Shown: positions 25,602 to 33,731, numbered from the stretch's first letter. The stretch: 33,851 bases of DNA from an uncultured Clostridia bacterium (GCA_946567425.1 CAMNXF010000024.1:1-33851); one strand, 5' to 3'. Made by a program: numbers and translations. Notes: a model not told the origin generated them from the sequence alone.

Positions 25602-25630
25602 AGTATATCATATTACTATGTATTTGTCAA
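25602..25630 (-). promoter_or_regulatory. metY promoter
   Basis: TTGACA (25625-25630) and TATACT (25602-25607) on the minus strand with 17-bp spacing and a TGA just before the -10. The metY start is about 44 bp downstream. Confidence 0.8.
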
Positions 25631-25663
25631 ATTCATATATTCTATAGATATATATAATTTTTT

Positions 25664-26242
25664 TTAATATCTCTTATACAGACTTACGCGGCTTTCACTT
25701 GTTAAACGGCATTGCAGATACTTGTCGATAAACCCCGAAAAGCGCATTATTACACGCAATTCGTCACTGCCAAGGGAACAGCGCGTAAGCTCCGCGAAAC
25801 GAATTTCCGCCGCTGAACGTGACAATCCGCAGACCCTCGCAAGCTCCTCCGCCGAACTTACTCCGCACTTTTTCAGCACCGAAAGCGGTGCCAGAAGATC
25901 CGCCGCGAAACTGTCCGCGTCGTGTTCCTGAGCGGCAGCGGGTTTTGCGCCGCCGAACTTCGAGATATGCCCGAGCAGGCAATGCCCCAGCTCGTGCGCT
26001 ATCGTGAAACGTCGTCTGCGCTCACCGCAAGCCAACTCGTTCACTGCAATGATCCGCCGTCCGTTCTCCTCAAAGCTGAAACCGTACAGGCTTACGCCGT
26101 AAAGCTCGCGGCGGCTGCGGCAATAGATTTCACAGATGTCTGAGTAGTTCACCGTTTTTATTCCGAGCGCCCGCGCCGCTTCCGTCGGACTCACGGGTAG
26201 TGCGCCGATTCGGGCGCGTTCATAAATTTCGTACATTTTCAC
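25664..26242 (-). CDS. ImmA/IrrE-family metallopeptidase
   Basis: A 192-aa zinc protease-like protein. The zinc motif HELGH is at 83-87 in FTIAHELGHCLLGH, with downstream acidic DADSFAADLLAP supplying the third ligand region. Members such as ImmA of ICEBs1 cleave a partner XRE repressor to derepress a mobile element. The partner candidate is the XRE gene directly upstream. The start is uncertain: GTG at 26242 has AAAGGA 8 nt upstream, while ATG at 26251 or 26236 has poorer spacing. Near the C-terminus a helical region follows the protease domain. Confidence 0.85.
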   Translation of the reverse strand: MKMYEIYERARIGALPVSPTEAARALGIKTVNYSDICEIYCRSRRELYGVSLYGFSFEENGRRIIAVNELACGERRRRFTIAHELGHCLLGHISKFGGAKPAAAQEHDADSFAADLLAPLSVLKKCGVSSAEELARVCGLSRSAAEIRFAELTRCSLGSDELRVIMRFSGFIDKYLQCRLTSESRVSLYKRY

Positions 26243-26255
26243 CCGTCTCATCCTT

Positions 26256-26678
26256 TCAATAGCGTCCGCCTCCGTAATCGGGAACGTCAAAGATCGTCTT
26301 TTTGCCGCGGCGTTTCAGCTTTATCTTATGCGGCGGCTTGCCGTTTCTCGCAGCAATGAGAACCTCGTTTTCGTCCCTACAGCGTTCCAACTCTGCTTGC
26401 ATACACGAATCGACAGCTTTTTTGCCGCGGTCGTCGAGCTCTCTGTACATTCGGATATGCTCATATTCGCCGTCGTCGGTCGCCGAAACTCCCAACAACT
26501 CATTTGGGGTACATTCCAGCGCGTCAAAAAGCGACATAAGCACCTCTTCCTTCGGGAAACTCACATCGCGCTCGTAATTGCCGACTGCGCTCGGTGTCAC
26601 TCCTATCTTCAGCGCCAGTCCCTCCTGAGTTAATCCCGCGCGCTGCCGAAGCTCGCGGATCATTATTCCTATTCCCAT
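26256..26678 (-). CDS. XRE-family repressor, ImmR-like
   Basis: A 140-aa protein with an N-terminal Cro/C1 HTH (about 6-62): IRELRQRAGLTQEGLALKIGVTPSAVGNYE. The helical tail (about 70-112) is followed by a basic end, KLKRRGKKTIFDVPDYGGGRY. It probably represses from the palindrome at 26701-26730 just upstream. The stop lies close to or inside the start region of the ImmA-like gene, so the pair resembles ImmR/ImmA switches. GGGAGGAG precedes the start. Confidence 0.85.
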   Translation of the reverse strand: MGIGIMIRELRQRAGLTQEGLALKIGVTPSAVGNYERDVSFPKEEVLMSLFDALECTPNELLGVSATDDGEYEHIRMYRELDDRGKKAVDSCMQAELERCRDENEVLIAARNGKPPHKIKLKRRGKKTIFDVPDYGGGRY

Positions 26679-26700
26679 AATCTCCTCCCGGATTTAAAAT

Positions 26701-26730
26701 TTGCATTACACTTGGCGTATAGTGATGCAA
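26701..26730. promoter_or_regulatory. Palindromic operator candidate of the XRE repressor
   Basis: A 30-bp imperfect palindrome begins TTGCATTAC and ends GTGATGCAA, so eight of the nine outer positions are paired. It lies in the 58-bp gap between the sigma-like stop and the XRE start. It overlaps a possible minus-strand promoter (TTGCAT, 16 bp, TAATGC). Autorepression by the XRE protein is inferred. Confidence 0.5.
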
Positions 26731-26736
26731 TTAAGT

Positions 26737-27132
26737 CTATACACCATGCGTTTTTGCCGCGTACCTCTCTTTGAGCTTGTCCATGGCGGACCTGCGTATA
26801 TTGAACGCCTGACGTTCGCTTATATACAGATTATCGGCTATCTGCCGCCAATTGTCGCCAAGAATGTAATAACGATACAGCACCGTCCGCTCGTCGCCAA
26901 TTAGCGTGCTTAAGATCTCCAACGCCTCACGCTTTCTGTCAACGGCGCTATCAATATTATTGTTTAGAAGCGCCTCAAGCCCCGCGAGTTTCTCCGTTAA
27001 TTCCTCAACATATTTCAGTGGTCTGTTCGGAATATTCAATATCCTGTGTATGCGCTCGATATGCTCCAGTTCCGCGCGTACCTCCAACTCCGAATGCCGC
27101 GCCGCCTTTAGTATTTCTTGATAGTCTTTCAT
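26737..27132 (-). CDS. Sigma-70 region 4-like / phage-type transcriptional activator (DUF1492/ArpU-like)
   Basis: A 131-aa protein. The N-terminal half is a predicted coiled coil (EILKAARHSELEVRAELEHIERIHRIL...). The C-terminal half is a region 4-like HTH: IGDERTVLYRYYILGDNWRQIADNLYISERQAFNIRRSAMDKLKE. Such proteins are typical late or excision-control regulators of phages and integrative elements. It stands upstream of the ImmR/ImmA-like pair, but no integrase, portal or conjugation gene is seen. The ATG at 27132 is chosen for GAGGTGATCTA upstream; a longer reading adds 16 residues. Confidence 0.7.
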   Translation of the reverse strand: MKDYQEILKAARHSELEVRAELEHIERIHRILNIPNRPLKYVEELTEKLAGLEALLNNNIDSAVDRKREALEILSTLIGDERTVLYRYYILGDNWRQIADNLYISERQAFNIRRSAMDKLKERYAAKTHGV

Positions 27133-27168
27133 TAGATCACCTCGTTCACCACTCTGCCATCTGTGAAC

Positions 27169-27197
27169 ATTATACCACAAGTTTCTTGTAGTGTCAA
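27169..27197 (-). promoter_or_regulatory. Promoter with internal palindrome for the sigma-like gene
   Basis: TTGACA (27192-27197) and TATAAT (27169-27174) on the minus strand, both perfect, with 17-bp spacing. The spacer holds the inverted repeat ACAAG-TTT-CTTGT (27177-27189), well placed for a repressor. Confidence 0.8.
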
Positions 27198-27276
27198 GTT
27201 AATTTTCAGATTTTACTCATAAGATGAAAAAGTTGCGAATTAACCGAGAGTTACATAATAAAATTTTATATGCCAC

Positions 27277-27305
27277 TTGAAAATTTATCGCGGTCATACT
27301 ATAAT
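27277..27305 (+). promoter_or_regulatory. Promoter of the first iron-sulfur flavoprotein gene
   Basis: TTGAAA (27277-27282) and TATAAT (27300-27305) with 17-bp spacing. The start codon is about 49 bp downstream. Confidence 0.75.
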
Positions 27306-27353
27306 ATAATATAAAGGCGGATTTTCCGCAAATACATATTCGGAGGTCTTATT

Positions 27354-27974
27354 ATGAAAGTTATTCTGGTGAACGGTTCGCCGCACGAAAAAGGCTGCAC
27401 CTATACCGCGCTTTGCGAGGTCGAAACGGCGCTGAAAAACAACGGTATTGAAACGGAAATTTTCTGGGTCGGGAACAAACCGATCTCGGGCTGCATCGGC
27501 TGTGGTGCCTGCCGCAAGCTCGGACGCTGCTTCGCGATCGATTCCGTCAACGATTTCATTGAAAAGGCGAAATCGGCGGACGGCTTTATTTTCGGCTCGC
27601 CTGTGCATTACGCGGCGGCCAGCGGAGCGATAACGTCGTTTATGGACAGAGCGTTCTACTCGGGCGGAAAATTCCTCAAAGGAAAGCCCGCGGCGAATAT
27701 CGTAAGCTGCCGCAGAGGCGGAGCGTCAGCGACGTTCGATCAACTTAACAAATATTTTACAATAAACAATATGCCGATCGTTTCATCGCAATACTGGAAC
27801 CAAGTGCATGGGAACACTCCCGAACAGGTCAAGCAAGACGAAGAAGGATTGCAGACCATGCGGACGCTCGGCAATAATATGGCGTGGCTGCTCAAGTGCA
27901 TTGAAGCGGGCAAAGCATCGGGGGTCAATTTTCCTGAATGCGAAGAACCGATTCGCACAAATTTTATCCGATAA
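27354..27974 (+). CDS. Iron-sulfur flavoprotein / NADPH-dependent FMN reductase family
   Basis: A 206-aa flavodoxin-fold protein. The FMN phosphate loop is NGSPHEKGCTYTAL (about 7-20). A compact cysteine cluster C47-x2-C50-x2-C53-x5-C59 (GCIGCGACRKLGRC) is typical of iron-sulfur flavoproteins that bind a [4Fe-4S] centre. GSPVHYAAASGAITSFMDR is the second conserved flavin region. It transfers electrons from ferredoxin or NAD(P)H in the cytosol; the partner is unknown. A ferredoxin gene follows 90 bp downstream. Its paralogue is at 29239-29802. CGGAGG precedes the start. Confidence 0.9.
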   Translation: MKVILVNGSPHEKGCTYTALCEVETALKNNGIETEIFWVGNKPISGCIGCGACRKLGRCFAIDSVNDFIEKAKSADGFIFGSPVHYAAASGAITSFMDRAFYSGGKFLKGKPAANIVSCRRGGASATFDQLNKYFTINNMPIVSSQYWNQVHGNTPEQVKQDEEGLQTMRTLGNNMAWLLKCIEAGKASGVNFPECEEPIRTNFIR

Positions 27975-28016
27975 TAAATATAATTCTCCTTTCGGGTTAT
28001 AATATGTACCGGATAA

Positions 28017-28047
28017 GCAGAGCAAAACGTTGCTTGCCTTGCTCTGC
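28017..28047 (+). other. Stem-loop before the ferredoxin gene
   Basis: GCAGAGCAA (28017-28025) and TTGCTCTGC (28039-28047) form a perfect 9-bp stem with a 13-nt loop. AAGGAGG begins 4 nt after it. There is no T-tract, so it is more likely an mRNA-stabilising or attenuating hairpin than a terminator. Confidence 0.4.
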
Positions 28048-28064
28048 CGATAAGGAGGATTTTT

Positions 28065-28247
28065 ATGAACGTAGAAATTGACCGTGACGGCTGTATCGGC
28101 TGCGGAGTATGCGCGGATATTTGTCCTGATGTGTTCCACATCGCCGACGACGGTTTGTCGGAGGTTATCGCGAAACCCGAGGGATTTGAGGACGCCGTTA
28201 AGGAAGCGGCAGAGTCCTGTCCCGTTGAAGTAATTCATGTCGATTAA
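28065..28247 (+). CDS. [4Fe-4S] ferredoxin
   Basis: A 60-aa ferredoxin of the single-cluster type. The N-terminal C10-x2-C13-x2-C16 is in GCIGCGVCADICP, and the fourth ligand is in the later SCPVEVI. The remainder is acidic, as in electron carriers. It is a small soluble carrier, plausibly the electron donor or acceptor of the flanking flavoproteins. AAGGAGG lies 7 nt before the start. Length is normal for this type. Confidence 0.93.
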   Translation: MNVEIDRDGCIGCGVCADICPDVFHIADDGLSEVIAKPEGFEDAVKEAAESCPVEVIHVD

Positions 28248-28307
28248 AAAAATCCCCTGTTTAAAGGGTGATATCCTTAACGGAGAAATCGCAGAAAACC
28301 GAATAGG

Positions 28308-28349
28308 ACAGCAAATCGGCGTATCGTGTGAGATGCGCCGATTTGCTGT
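28308..28349. repeat. Perfect 14-bp inverted repeat (long hairpin)
   Basis: ACAGCAAATCGGCG (28308-28321) pairs exactly with CGCCGATTTGCTGT (28336-28349) around a 14-nt loop. It lies 60 bp after the ferredoxin stop and has no T-tract on either strand. It may be a 3' mRNA barrier or a protein-binding site. The rest of the gene-free stretch 28248-28667 shows a small GCCATAC/GTATGGC hairpin (28573-28593) and the promoter at 28614-28642. Confidence 0.5.
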
Positions 28350-28613
28350 ATCAAAACTCAATCAGTATAATGCCATGCTTAACCCGCATTATAAAAGAGT
28401 TACTTAACAACAATAATGACCTTAGAGATGAATTTGTGGTTATTATTATATCAGTGCCGATTGCAGGATAGCAACGAATATGACAAAGCCGATTATAGAG
28501 GCGTTCCTACATAAATAATAGCCCTTTTTAGAAAGAAAATCAGAAAGCGAATTATATTATCTGTTTCACATCGCCATACTTTTTAGGTATGGCACGCTAT
28601 ATTTTATATGTAT

Positions 28614-28642
28614 TTGATATTTTAAAACAAATGTGTTATAAT
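28614..28642 (+). promoter_or_regulatory. Promoter of the acetyltransferase-to-dehydrogenase operon
   Basis: TTGATA (28614-28619) and TATAAT (28637-28642) with 17-bp spacing. The ATG of the acetyltransferase is 26 bp downstream, with AAAGGGG between. Confidence 0.75.
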
Positions 28643-28667
28643 CAAATCAAAGAAAGGGGTTGAGATA

Positions 28668-29258
28668 ATGAATGCCGCAGAGGTAATAGCCGGGTTTTGT
28701 GACAACCCGCCCGACAATCCCGACCGCGACAAATATGCCGACGAACTGTTTCAAGAAGCCATAAAAACCACAATGAAACTTAACAGTCAGTATCATACTC
28801 CAGAAGAAATTCGCGAGATAATGGGCAAACTCACGGGAAAAGTGATTGACGAAAAATTCCGTATGTTCCCGCCGTTTTACACGGATTTCGGAAAAAATAT
28901 CACATTTGGCAAAAACGTTTTTGTAAATTCCTGCTGCCACTTTCAAGACCAAGGCGGTATTGAGATCGGCGATAATGCGCTGATTGGACATAACGTTGTT
29001 TTTGCTACAATCAATCACGACTTGCTGCCCGAAAATAATCGGGTAAACCGGTACGCATCTATAAAAGTCGGGAGCAATGTATGGATCGGCTCGAATGCGA
29101 CTATCTTGTCGGGAGTTACTATCGGGGAATGGGCGGTTGTCGCGGCGGGTGCGGTTGTTACAAAAGATGTACCGCCTTATGCAATAGTTGGCGGCGTTCC
29201 CGCAAAGGTATTGAAATTTGTGGAAAGGGGAGATCCGAATGAAGGTCATAGCGATTAA
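28668..29258 (+). CDS. Sugar O-acetyltransferase (maltose/galactoside/NodL type)
   Basis: A 196-aa trimeric left-handed beta-helix enzyme that transfers acetyl from acetyl-CoA to a sugar hydroxyl. A helical N-terminus (about 18-55) is followed by hexapeptide repeats: [54 protein letters not shown]. The catalytic His is in ATINHDL, and the C-terminal end [15 protein letters not shown] is the family ending. It is the first gene of the plus-strand operon and overlaps the next gene by 20 nt. The sugar substrate is unknown. Confidence 0.92.
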   Translation: MNAAEVIAGFCDNPPDNPDRDKYADELFQEAIKTTMKLNSQYHTPEEIREIMGKLTGKVIDEKFRMFPPFYTDFGKNITFGKNVFVNSCCHFQDQGGIEIGDNALIGHNVVFATINHDLLPENNRVNRYASIKVGSNVWIGSNATILSGVTIGEWAVVAAGAVVTKDVPPYAIVGGVPAKVLKFVERGDPNEGHSD

Positions 29259-29802
29259 CGGAAGCGCAAGGAAAGACGGAAATACTTTTTGCCTTATACA
29301 AGAGGTATTCAAACCGCTTGAGGACGCCGGAATTGAAACGGAGCAACTTCAGCTTTTTGACAAGAAAATTGCGCCATGCAAGGCTTGTTTTACTTGCGGC
29401 GAAAGAAAAAACTGCTCATATAAAAATGATGATTTTGCCGAAATTTTCGACAAAGTAAAGTCGGCGGACGGCATAATACTCGGCTCTCCCGTTTATTTCG
29501 CGAACGTTTCAGCAAAAATGCAGGCGTTTCTTGAACGCGCTGCTGTGGTGTGCGATATGAACGCGGGACTGCTCACTCACAAAGCGGGAGCGGCAGTAGC
29601 TGCGGCAAGGCGCGGCGGTGCGCTGAACGCAATTGACACTATGACGCACTTTTTCTTAAATCACGAAATGTTTGTTGTAGGCTCGACATACTGGAATATG
29701 GCTTACGGGCAGTTGCCGAACGACGTTATGAACGACAGCGAGAGTCTTGCGAATATGAAAAATCTCGGCGAGAATATGGCATATCTACTGAAACGACTTT
29801 GA
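29239..29802 (+). CDS. Iron-sulfur flavoprotein / NADPH-dependent FMN reductase family (second copy)
   Basis: A 187-aa flavodoxin-fold protein closely similar in plan to the one at 27354-27974. FMN loop [11 protein letters not shown], cysteines at 47, 50, 53 and 59 ([13 protein letters not shown]), then [20 protein letters not shown] and [12 protein letters not shown]. It is translated from inside the acetyltransferase end; the ATG at 29239 follows GGAAAGGGGAGAT. The lipoprotein fusion gene begins 15 bp after its stop. A role in electron supply to the downstream reductases is inferred. Confidence 0.9.
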   Translation: MKVIAINGSARKDGNTFCLIQEVFKPLEDAGIETEQLQLFDKKIAPCKACFTCGERKNCSYKNDDFAEIFDKVKSADGIILGSPVYFANVSAKMQAFLERAAVVCDMNAGLLTHKAGAAVAAARRGGALNAIDTMTHFFLNHEMFVVGSTYWNMAYGQLPNDVMNDSESLANMKNLGENMAYLLKRL

Positions 29803-29817
29803 GAAAGGATGGTTTGT

Positions 29818-31539
29818 ATGAAAATCAAAAAAGCAGTTCTATCGGCTATATTTGCGGTTTCGGCGGCTTTGACTTTTACGGCTTGCGCCGCTGATGAAAG
29901 CGAAATAAGCGGCGCTCAGAGTTTGACAATTATTCAGAGCAATTCGGAGAGCTCCTCCACGGTTTCATCCGAAACTTCAAGTACAGCAGTATCGTCAGGT
30001 GAGGAAAGTTCGTCAGGCACGGGAGGTGCTTCAATGCAACCGACACAATCGTCAAGCGCCTCAATAACTAATTCCACATCGGAAACCTCTGATAGTTCAC
30101 CGACAGGTTCACCACAGCCTGCATCATCAAACCCGACCTCAATAAGCAGTCAGCAAAGCTCATCAAGCGTTGATGTACCGAACATTCCCGAAGAAAAAAC
30201 GGATATTCTGGTGGCGTATTTTTCCGCAACAAACACGACCGAAAAATTAGCTGAATATGCCGTTGAAATTCTCGGCGCGGATCTGTATGAAATAACTCCC
30301 GCCGTACCTTATATCGAAGCGGATCTGACATACTATACGAACGGACGCGCCGATAAGGAGCAAAACGACAGCTCCTGCCGCCCCGAAATATCGGGAAGCG
30401 TATCGAATATGAGCGACTACAAAACCGTATTTATCGGTTATCCGATCTGGCACGGGCAAGCGCCGCGAATTATTTCTACATTCCTTGAAAGTTATGACTT
30501 TTCGGGAAAAACGATAGTACCGTTCTGCACCTCGCACAGCAGCGGGATCGGTTCGAGTAACACAAACTTGCACGACCTCGCAAACGGCGCAAATTGGCTT
30601 TCGGGAAAGCGTTTCGGCGGTTCAGCAAGCAAAAACGATATTTCGGAGTGGATAAAAACCTTGAACATTGAATATACAAATTCATCTTCAAACGGCTCGG
30701 TGGCACAATTTAATTTAAGCGCGGGGAGTAACGGAAATGCATCGACCGTCATGCTGAACAGCGGCTATGAAATGCCGATCGCGGGTATCGGAATATATTC
30801 TCTGCACGGTGAAACCTGCGTTAATTCGATTACGTCAGCTCTTGAACAAGGCGTTCGGCTTATCGACACAGCGTATATGTACGGCAACGAAGAAGAAGTC
30901 GGAGAAGCAATACGAAAATCAAAAGTGCCGAGCGAGGAGATTTTTGTGATAACGAAGATCTATCCCGGCGAGCAGTTCCAAAATCCCGAAAAAGCGATAC
31001 AGGACGCACTTGACAAGCTGGACATCGGCTACATTGATATGATGCTGCTGCACCATCCGGGCGATAATGACGTGAACGCCTATAAGGCTATGGAGAAATT
31101 TGTGGAGCAGGGTAAAATCCGCTCACTTGGGCTGTCGAATTGGTATATCGAGGAAATAGATGATTTCATTGCTCAGGTCAATATAAAGCCCGCTCTTGTG
31201 CAGAACGAAATTCACCCGTATTATCAGGAACAAAAGGTAATTACGTATATGCACGATTTGGGAATTGTAATGCAGGCTTGGTATCCTCTCGGCGGACGCG
31301 GTCATCAGAGCGAGTTGCTTAACGATAAGACTATTCTCGAAATTGCTGAAAATCACGGTAAATCCGCCGCGCAAGTTATCCTGCGCTGGGATTTGCAGAA
31401 CGGCGTGGTGGTTATTCCCGGCTCGTCAAATCCCGCACATATACTGGAGAATATCTCGCTGTTTGATTTTGAACTGACAGATGAAGAAATGGAAAAAATC
31501 GCCGCTCTCGACAGAAACGAGAAGCACGATTGGTATTAA
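29818..31539 (+). CDS. Secreted lipoprotein fusing flavodoxin and aldo/keto reductase domains
   Basis: A 573-aa three-part protein. The signal peptide ends in lipobox TFTAC (Cys23), predicting anchoring on the outer membrane face. A Ser/Thr-rich linker (about 30-120) leads to a flavodoxin-like domain (about 128-285: LVAYFSATNTTEKLAEY, GYPIWHGQAP, VPFCTSHSSGIGSS). An aldo/keto reductase domain (about 308-573) has the full tetrad D350, Y355, K380 and H412. The usual NADPH-phosphate PKS motif reads IPGS. Similar parts normally work in the cytosol, so an exported version is unusual. GAAAGGATGG precedes the ATG at 29818. Confidence 0.85.
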   Translation: MKIKKAVLSAIFAVSAALTFTACAADESEISGAQSLTIIQSNSESSSTVSSETSSTAVSSGEESSSGTGGASMQPTQSSSASITNSTSETSDSSPTGSPQPASSNPTSISSQQSSSSVDVPNIPEEKTDILVAYFSATNTTEKLAEYAVEILGADLYEITPAVPYIEADLTYYTNGRADKEQNDSSCRPEISGSVSNMSDYKTVFIGYPIWHGQAPRIISTFLESYDFSGKTIVPFCTSHSSGIGSSNTNLHDLANGANWLSGKRFGGSASKNDISEWIKTLNIEYTNSSSNGSVAQFNLSAGSNGNASTVMLNSGYEMPIAGIGIYSLHGETCVNSITSALEQGVRLIDTAYMYGNEEEVGEAIRKSKVPSEEIFVITKIYPGEQFQNPEKAIQDALDKLDIGYIDMMLLHHPGDNDVNAYKAMEKFVEQGKIRSLGLSNWYIEEIDDFIAQVNIKPALVQNEIHPYYQEQKVITYMHDLGIVMQAWYPLGGRGHQSELLNDKTILEIAENHGKSAAQVILRWDLQNGVVVIPGSSNPAHILENISLFDFELTDEEMEKIAALDRNEKHDWY

Positions 31540-31552
31540 AGGAGGAACTGTT

Positions 31553-32725
31553 ATGAACGACTTTATTTTTCACAATCCAGCAAAGGTATACTTCGGGAAA
31601 AGCCAAATGGAGCATTTGTCGGAGGAACTGCTGAAATTCGGCAAAAGGGTTTTGTTGGTTTACGGCGGCGGTTCTATAAAGAAAAACGGGCTTTACGACC
31701 TGATCGTCAGACAGGCAAAGGATAACGAAATTGAGCTGTTTGAGCTTTCGGGCGTTGAACCAAATCCGCGCCATACCTCCGCTAACAAGGGGGCTGAAAT
31801 CTGCAAAAAGGAAAATATCGACGTTATTCTTGCGGCAGGCGGCGGTTCGGTCATCGACTGCGCCAAAGGCATAGCGGCAGCCGCGCTTACCGACAGCGGA
31901 GATGTATGGGAGCTTGTTTCCAACAGTGTTTTCGTTGAAAAAGCGCTGCCCGTAATAGCGGTATTGACAAACGCCGCGACAGGCTCTGAAATGGACGCTT
32001 GGGCTGTAATATCAAATATGGATACCAACGAAAAAATGGGTTTGAACGGCAGTGCGCTTTTCCCCAAAGCCGCGTTTGAAAATCCCGAATACAGCTTTAC
32101 CCTGTCGGAATATCAGACCGCTTGCGGTGTTTTTGATATTTTCAATCACGTTATCGACAACTATTATTTTGCGGGAGAAGCGACCTTCGGTTTAACTCTT
32201 GAAATGCAGGAGGCGGTTATGCGGTGCGTTGTGAAATACGCTCCCATTGCGATGAGTGAGCCGCGGAATTATGAGGCGCGCGCAAATCTTATGTGGGCTT
32301 CCACTATGGCGTTAAACGGTGTGCTTGACGCGGGAACGCTTCACGGGGCGGCTTGTCATATGCTCGAACACGAACTTTCGGCGTATTACGACATTACTCA
32401 CGGTCACGGACTTGCCATTGTTACGCCGCGTTGGCTTGAATATATTCTTGATGAGAAAACTGCTCCCGCAATAGCAAGGCTTGGTGAGCGCGTGTTTGAT
32501 ATTCCCAAAACGGCAAACGCAATGGACGATGCCAAAAAAGCAATTGCCGCACTCGCGGATTTCTGCTTTAATACGCTTAAATTAAAAGGCACTCTGACCG
32601 ACCTTAATATTGACGATAAACACTTTAAGGATATGGCAAAGCACGCTTGCTTCGGAAGTGTGATCAGCGGACCGAAAACTCTTTCGCCCGACGATTTGGA
32701 AAAGATATACAGAATGTGCTTGTAA
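31553..32725 (+). CDS. Iron-containing alcohol dehydrogenase (butanol dehydrogenase/YqhD-like)
   Basis: A 390-aa NAD(P)-dependent group III alcohol dehydrogenase. The cofactor motif GGGSVIDCAKGIAAA is near 96-110. Metal ligands are seen in GVFDIFNHVIDNYYF (Asp and His), the HGAACHMLEHEL segment and HGHGLAIVTPRW. Relatives reduce aldehydes to alcohols in fermenting bacteria. The ATG at 31553 is preferred because GGAGG lies 7 nt upstream and the N-terminus MNDFIFHNPAKVYFG fits the family. It starts 13 bp after the lipoprotein fusion stop and ends the operon. Confidence 0.94.
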   Translation: MNDFIFHNPAKVYFGKSQMEHLSEELLKFGKRVLLVYGGGSIKKNGLYDLIVRQAKDNEIELFELSGVEPNPRHTSANKGAEICKKENIDVILAAGGGSVIDCAKGIAAAALTDSGDVWELVSNSVFVEKALPVIAVLTNAATGSEMDAWAVISNMDTNEKMGLNGSALFPKAAFENPEYSFTLSEYQTACGVFDIFNHVIDNYYFAGEATFGLTLEMQEAVMRCVVKYAPIAMSEPRNYEARANLMWASTMALNGVLDAGTLHGAACHMLEHELSAYYDITHGHGLAIVTPRWLEYILDEKTAPAIARLGERVFDIPKTANAMDDAKKAIAALADFCFNTLKLKGTLTDLNIDDKHFKDMAKHACFGSVISGPKTLSPDDLEKIYRMCL

Positions 32726-32727
32726 AG

Positions 32728-32772
32728 AAATAAGATAATCCGCAGACCGAAAATCTGCGGATTATCTTATTT
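32728..32772. terminator. Bidirectional terminator between the dehydrogenase and LysR genes
   Basis: A perfect 19-bp stem, 32728-32746 with 32754-32772, around loop CCGAAAA. The arms begin and end with A/T runs that supply a T-tract on each strand. The LysR stop codon (32767-32769) lies inside the right arm. Confidence 0.9.
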
Positions 32773-33651
32773 CTGTTCGATACTGAGTTTTACCTGTTCA
32801 ATAAATTTCTGTGCCGCTTTTGTAAACACCTGATATCTCCCCCAAACGAGATACAATCCTACGCTGATCTGCGGTGACAAAGGGCGGAACACAAGTCCGC
32901 ACCCGTCCGAAATGTTGATCAGCTTATCGAGCGCGATCGCGTAACCGAAACCCGCTTTGACAAAATGTGCGGCATTGTAAATCAAATCGTATTTAGCGGC
33001 GATTTTAAGTGCGGCAAAGTCGCGTTTAAGCCACCTCATCATCTCATCGTCCTGTTCGGTCTGCCGTGAGATTATCAGAGGTTTATCCCATAAGTTCTCG
33101 GCGGTAACGGCAGCTTTATCGGCAAGAGCGCACGTTTCGGGCATTAAAACGCCCCAAGTATCCCGTGCGGGTAGTTCCACGTAGTCATACTTTTGCAAAT
33201 CAACAGGTTCAACCAGTAAACCGAAATCGATCAATCCGCGGTCAAGGCGCTCGGTGATATGTGCCGCGTCACCGCTGAAGATGCTGTACGTTATGTTCGG
33301 ATAGGTTTTCTGCAAATCATTCGCGGCTTTGGCGATAAGCGAAAAAACGTCCGTTTCACCGCCGCCGATACAAATATTTCCGTCGATTTCCCTGTCCGAG
33401 GATTTTATTTCGGCGGTGGTTTTATCCAACAGTTCAAGCATTTCCTCGGCACGCTTCCGCAAAATAACGCCCTCGTCCGTCAGCGTGATTTTTTTCGCGC
33501 CGCGAATGAAAAGCTGCTTGCCGAGTTCCTCCTCAAGCTCCTTCATCTGCCTTGAAAGCGGCGGCTGCGAGATGTGGAGAAGCTCCGCGGCGCGCGTCAT
33601 ACTTTCTTCCCGCGCTATCGCCAAGAAATATCGCATTACTCTTATATCCAT
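32767..33651 (-). CDS. LysR-family transcriptional regulator
   Basis: A 294-aa regulator. The winged HTH (about 1-60) reads MDIRVMRYFLAIAREESMTRAAELLHISQPPLSRQMKELEEELG. A substrate-binding domain (about 90-290) with two alpha/beta halves follows, resembling the CysB/AlsR type. The inducer is unknown. It converges on the redox operon and shares its terminator, so control of that operon is plausible but inferred. The ATG at 33651 is preferred to a longer reading because AGGTG precedes it and the family N-terminus begins there. Confidence 0.93.
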   Translation of the reverse strand: MDIRVMRYFLAIAREESMTRAAELLHISQPPLSRQMKELEEELGKQLFIRGAKKITLTDEGVILRKRAEEMLELLDKTTAEIKSSDREIDGNICIGGGETDVFSLIAKAANDLQKTYPNITYSIFSGDAAHITERLDRGLIDFGLLVEPVDLQKYDYVELPARDTWGVLMPETCALADKAAVTAENLWDKPLIISRQTEQDDEMMRWLKRDFAALKIAAKYDLIYNAAHFVKAGFGYAIALDKLINISDGCGLVFRPLSPQISVGLYLVWGRYQVFTKAAQKFIEQVKLSIEQK

Positions 33652-33672
33652 ATTTTTCACCTGCTTTATTTG

Positions 33673-33681
33673 ATTATAACA
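33673..33681 (-). promoter_or_regulatory. Extended -10 promoter of the LysR gene
   Basis: TGTTATAAT on the minus strand (TGn plus TATAAT, 33673-33681) lies about 22 bp before the LysR start. No good -35 is seen at 17 bp. Confidence 0.5.
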
Positions 33682-33731
33682 TAAAATGACGAATAACAGA
33701 AACAACTTTCTGTAAAAATCAGACATGACCT

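Noticed and set aside
25559..25663. S-box or T-box riboswitch upstream of metY
   Set aside because: The promoter lies only about 44 bp before the start codon, leaving no room for a riboswitch, and no conserved stem is seen.
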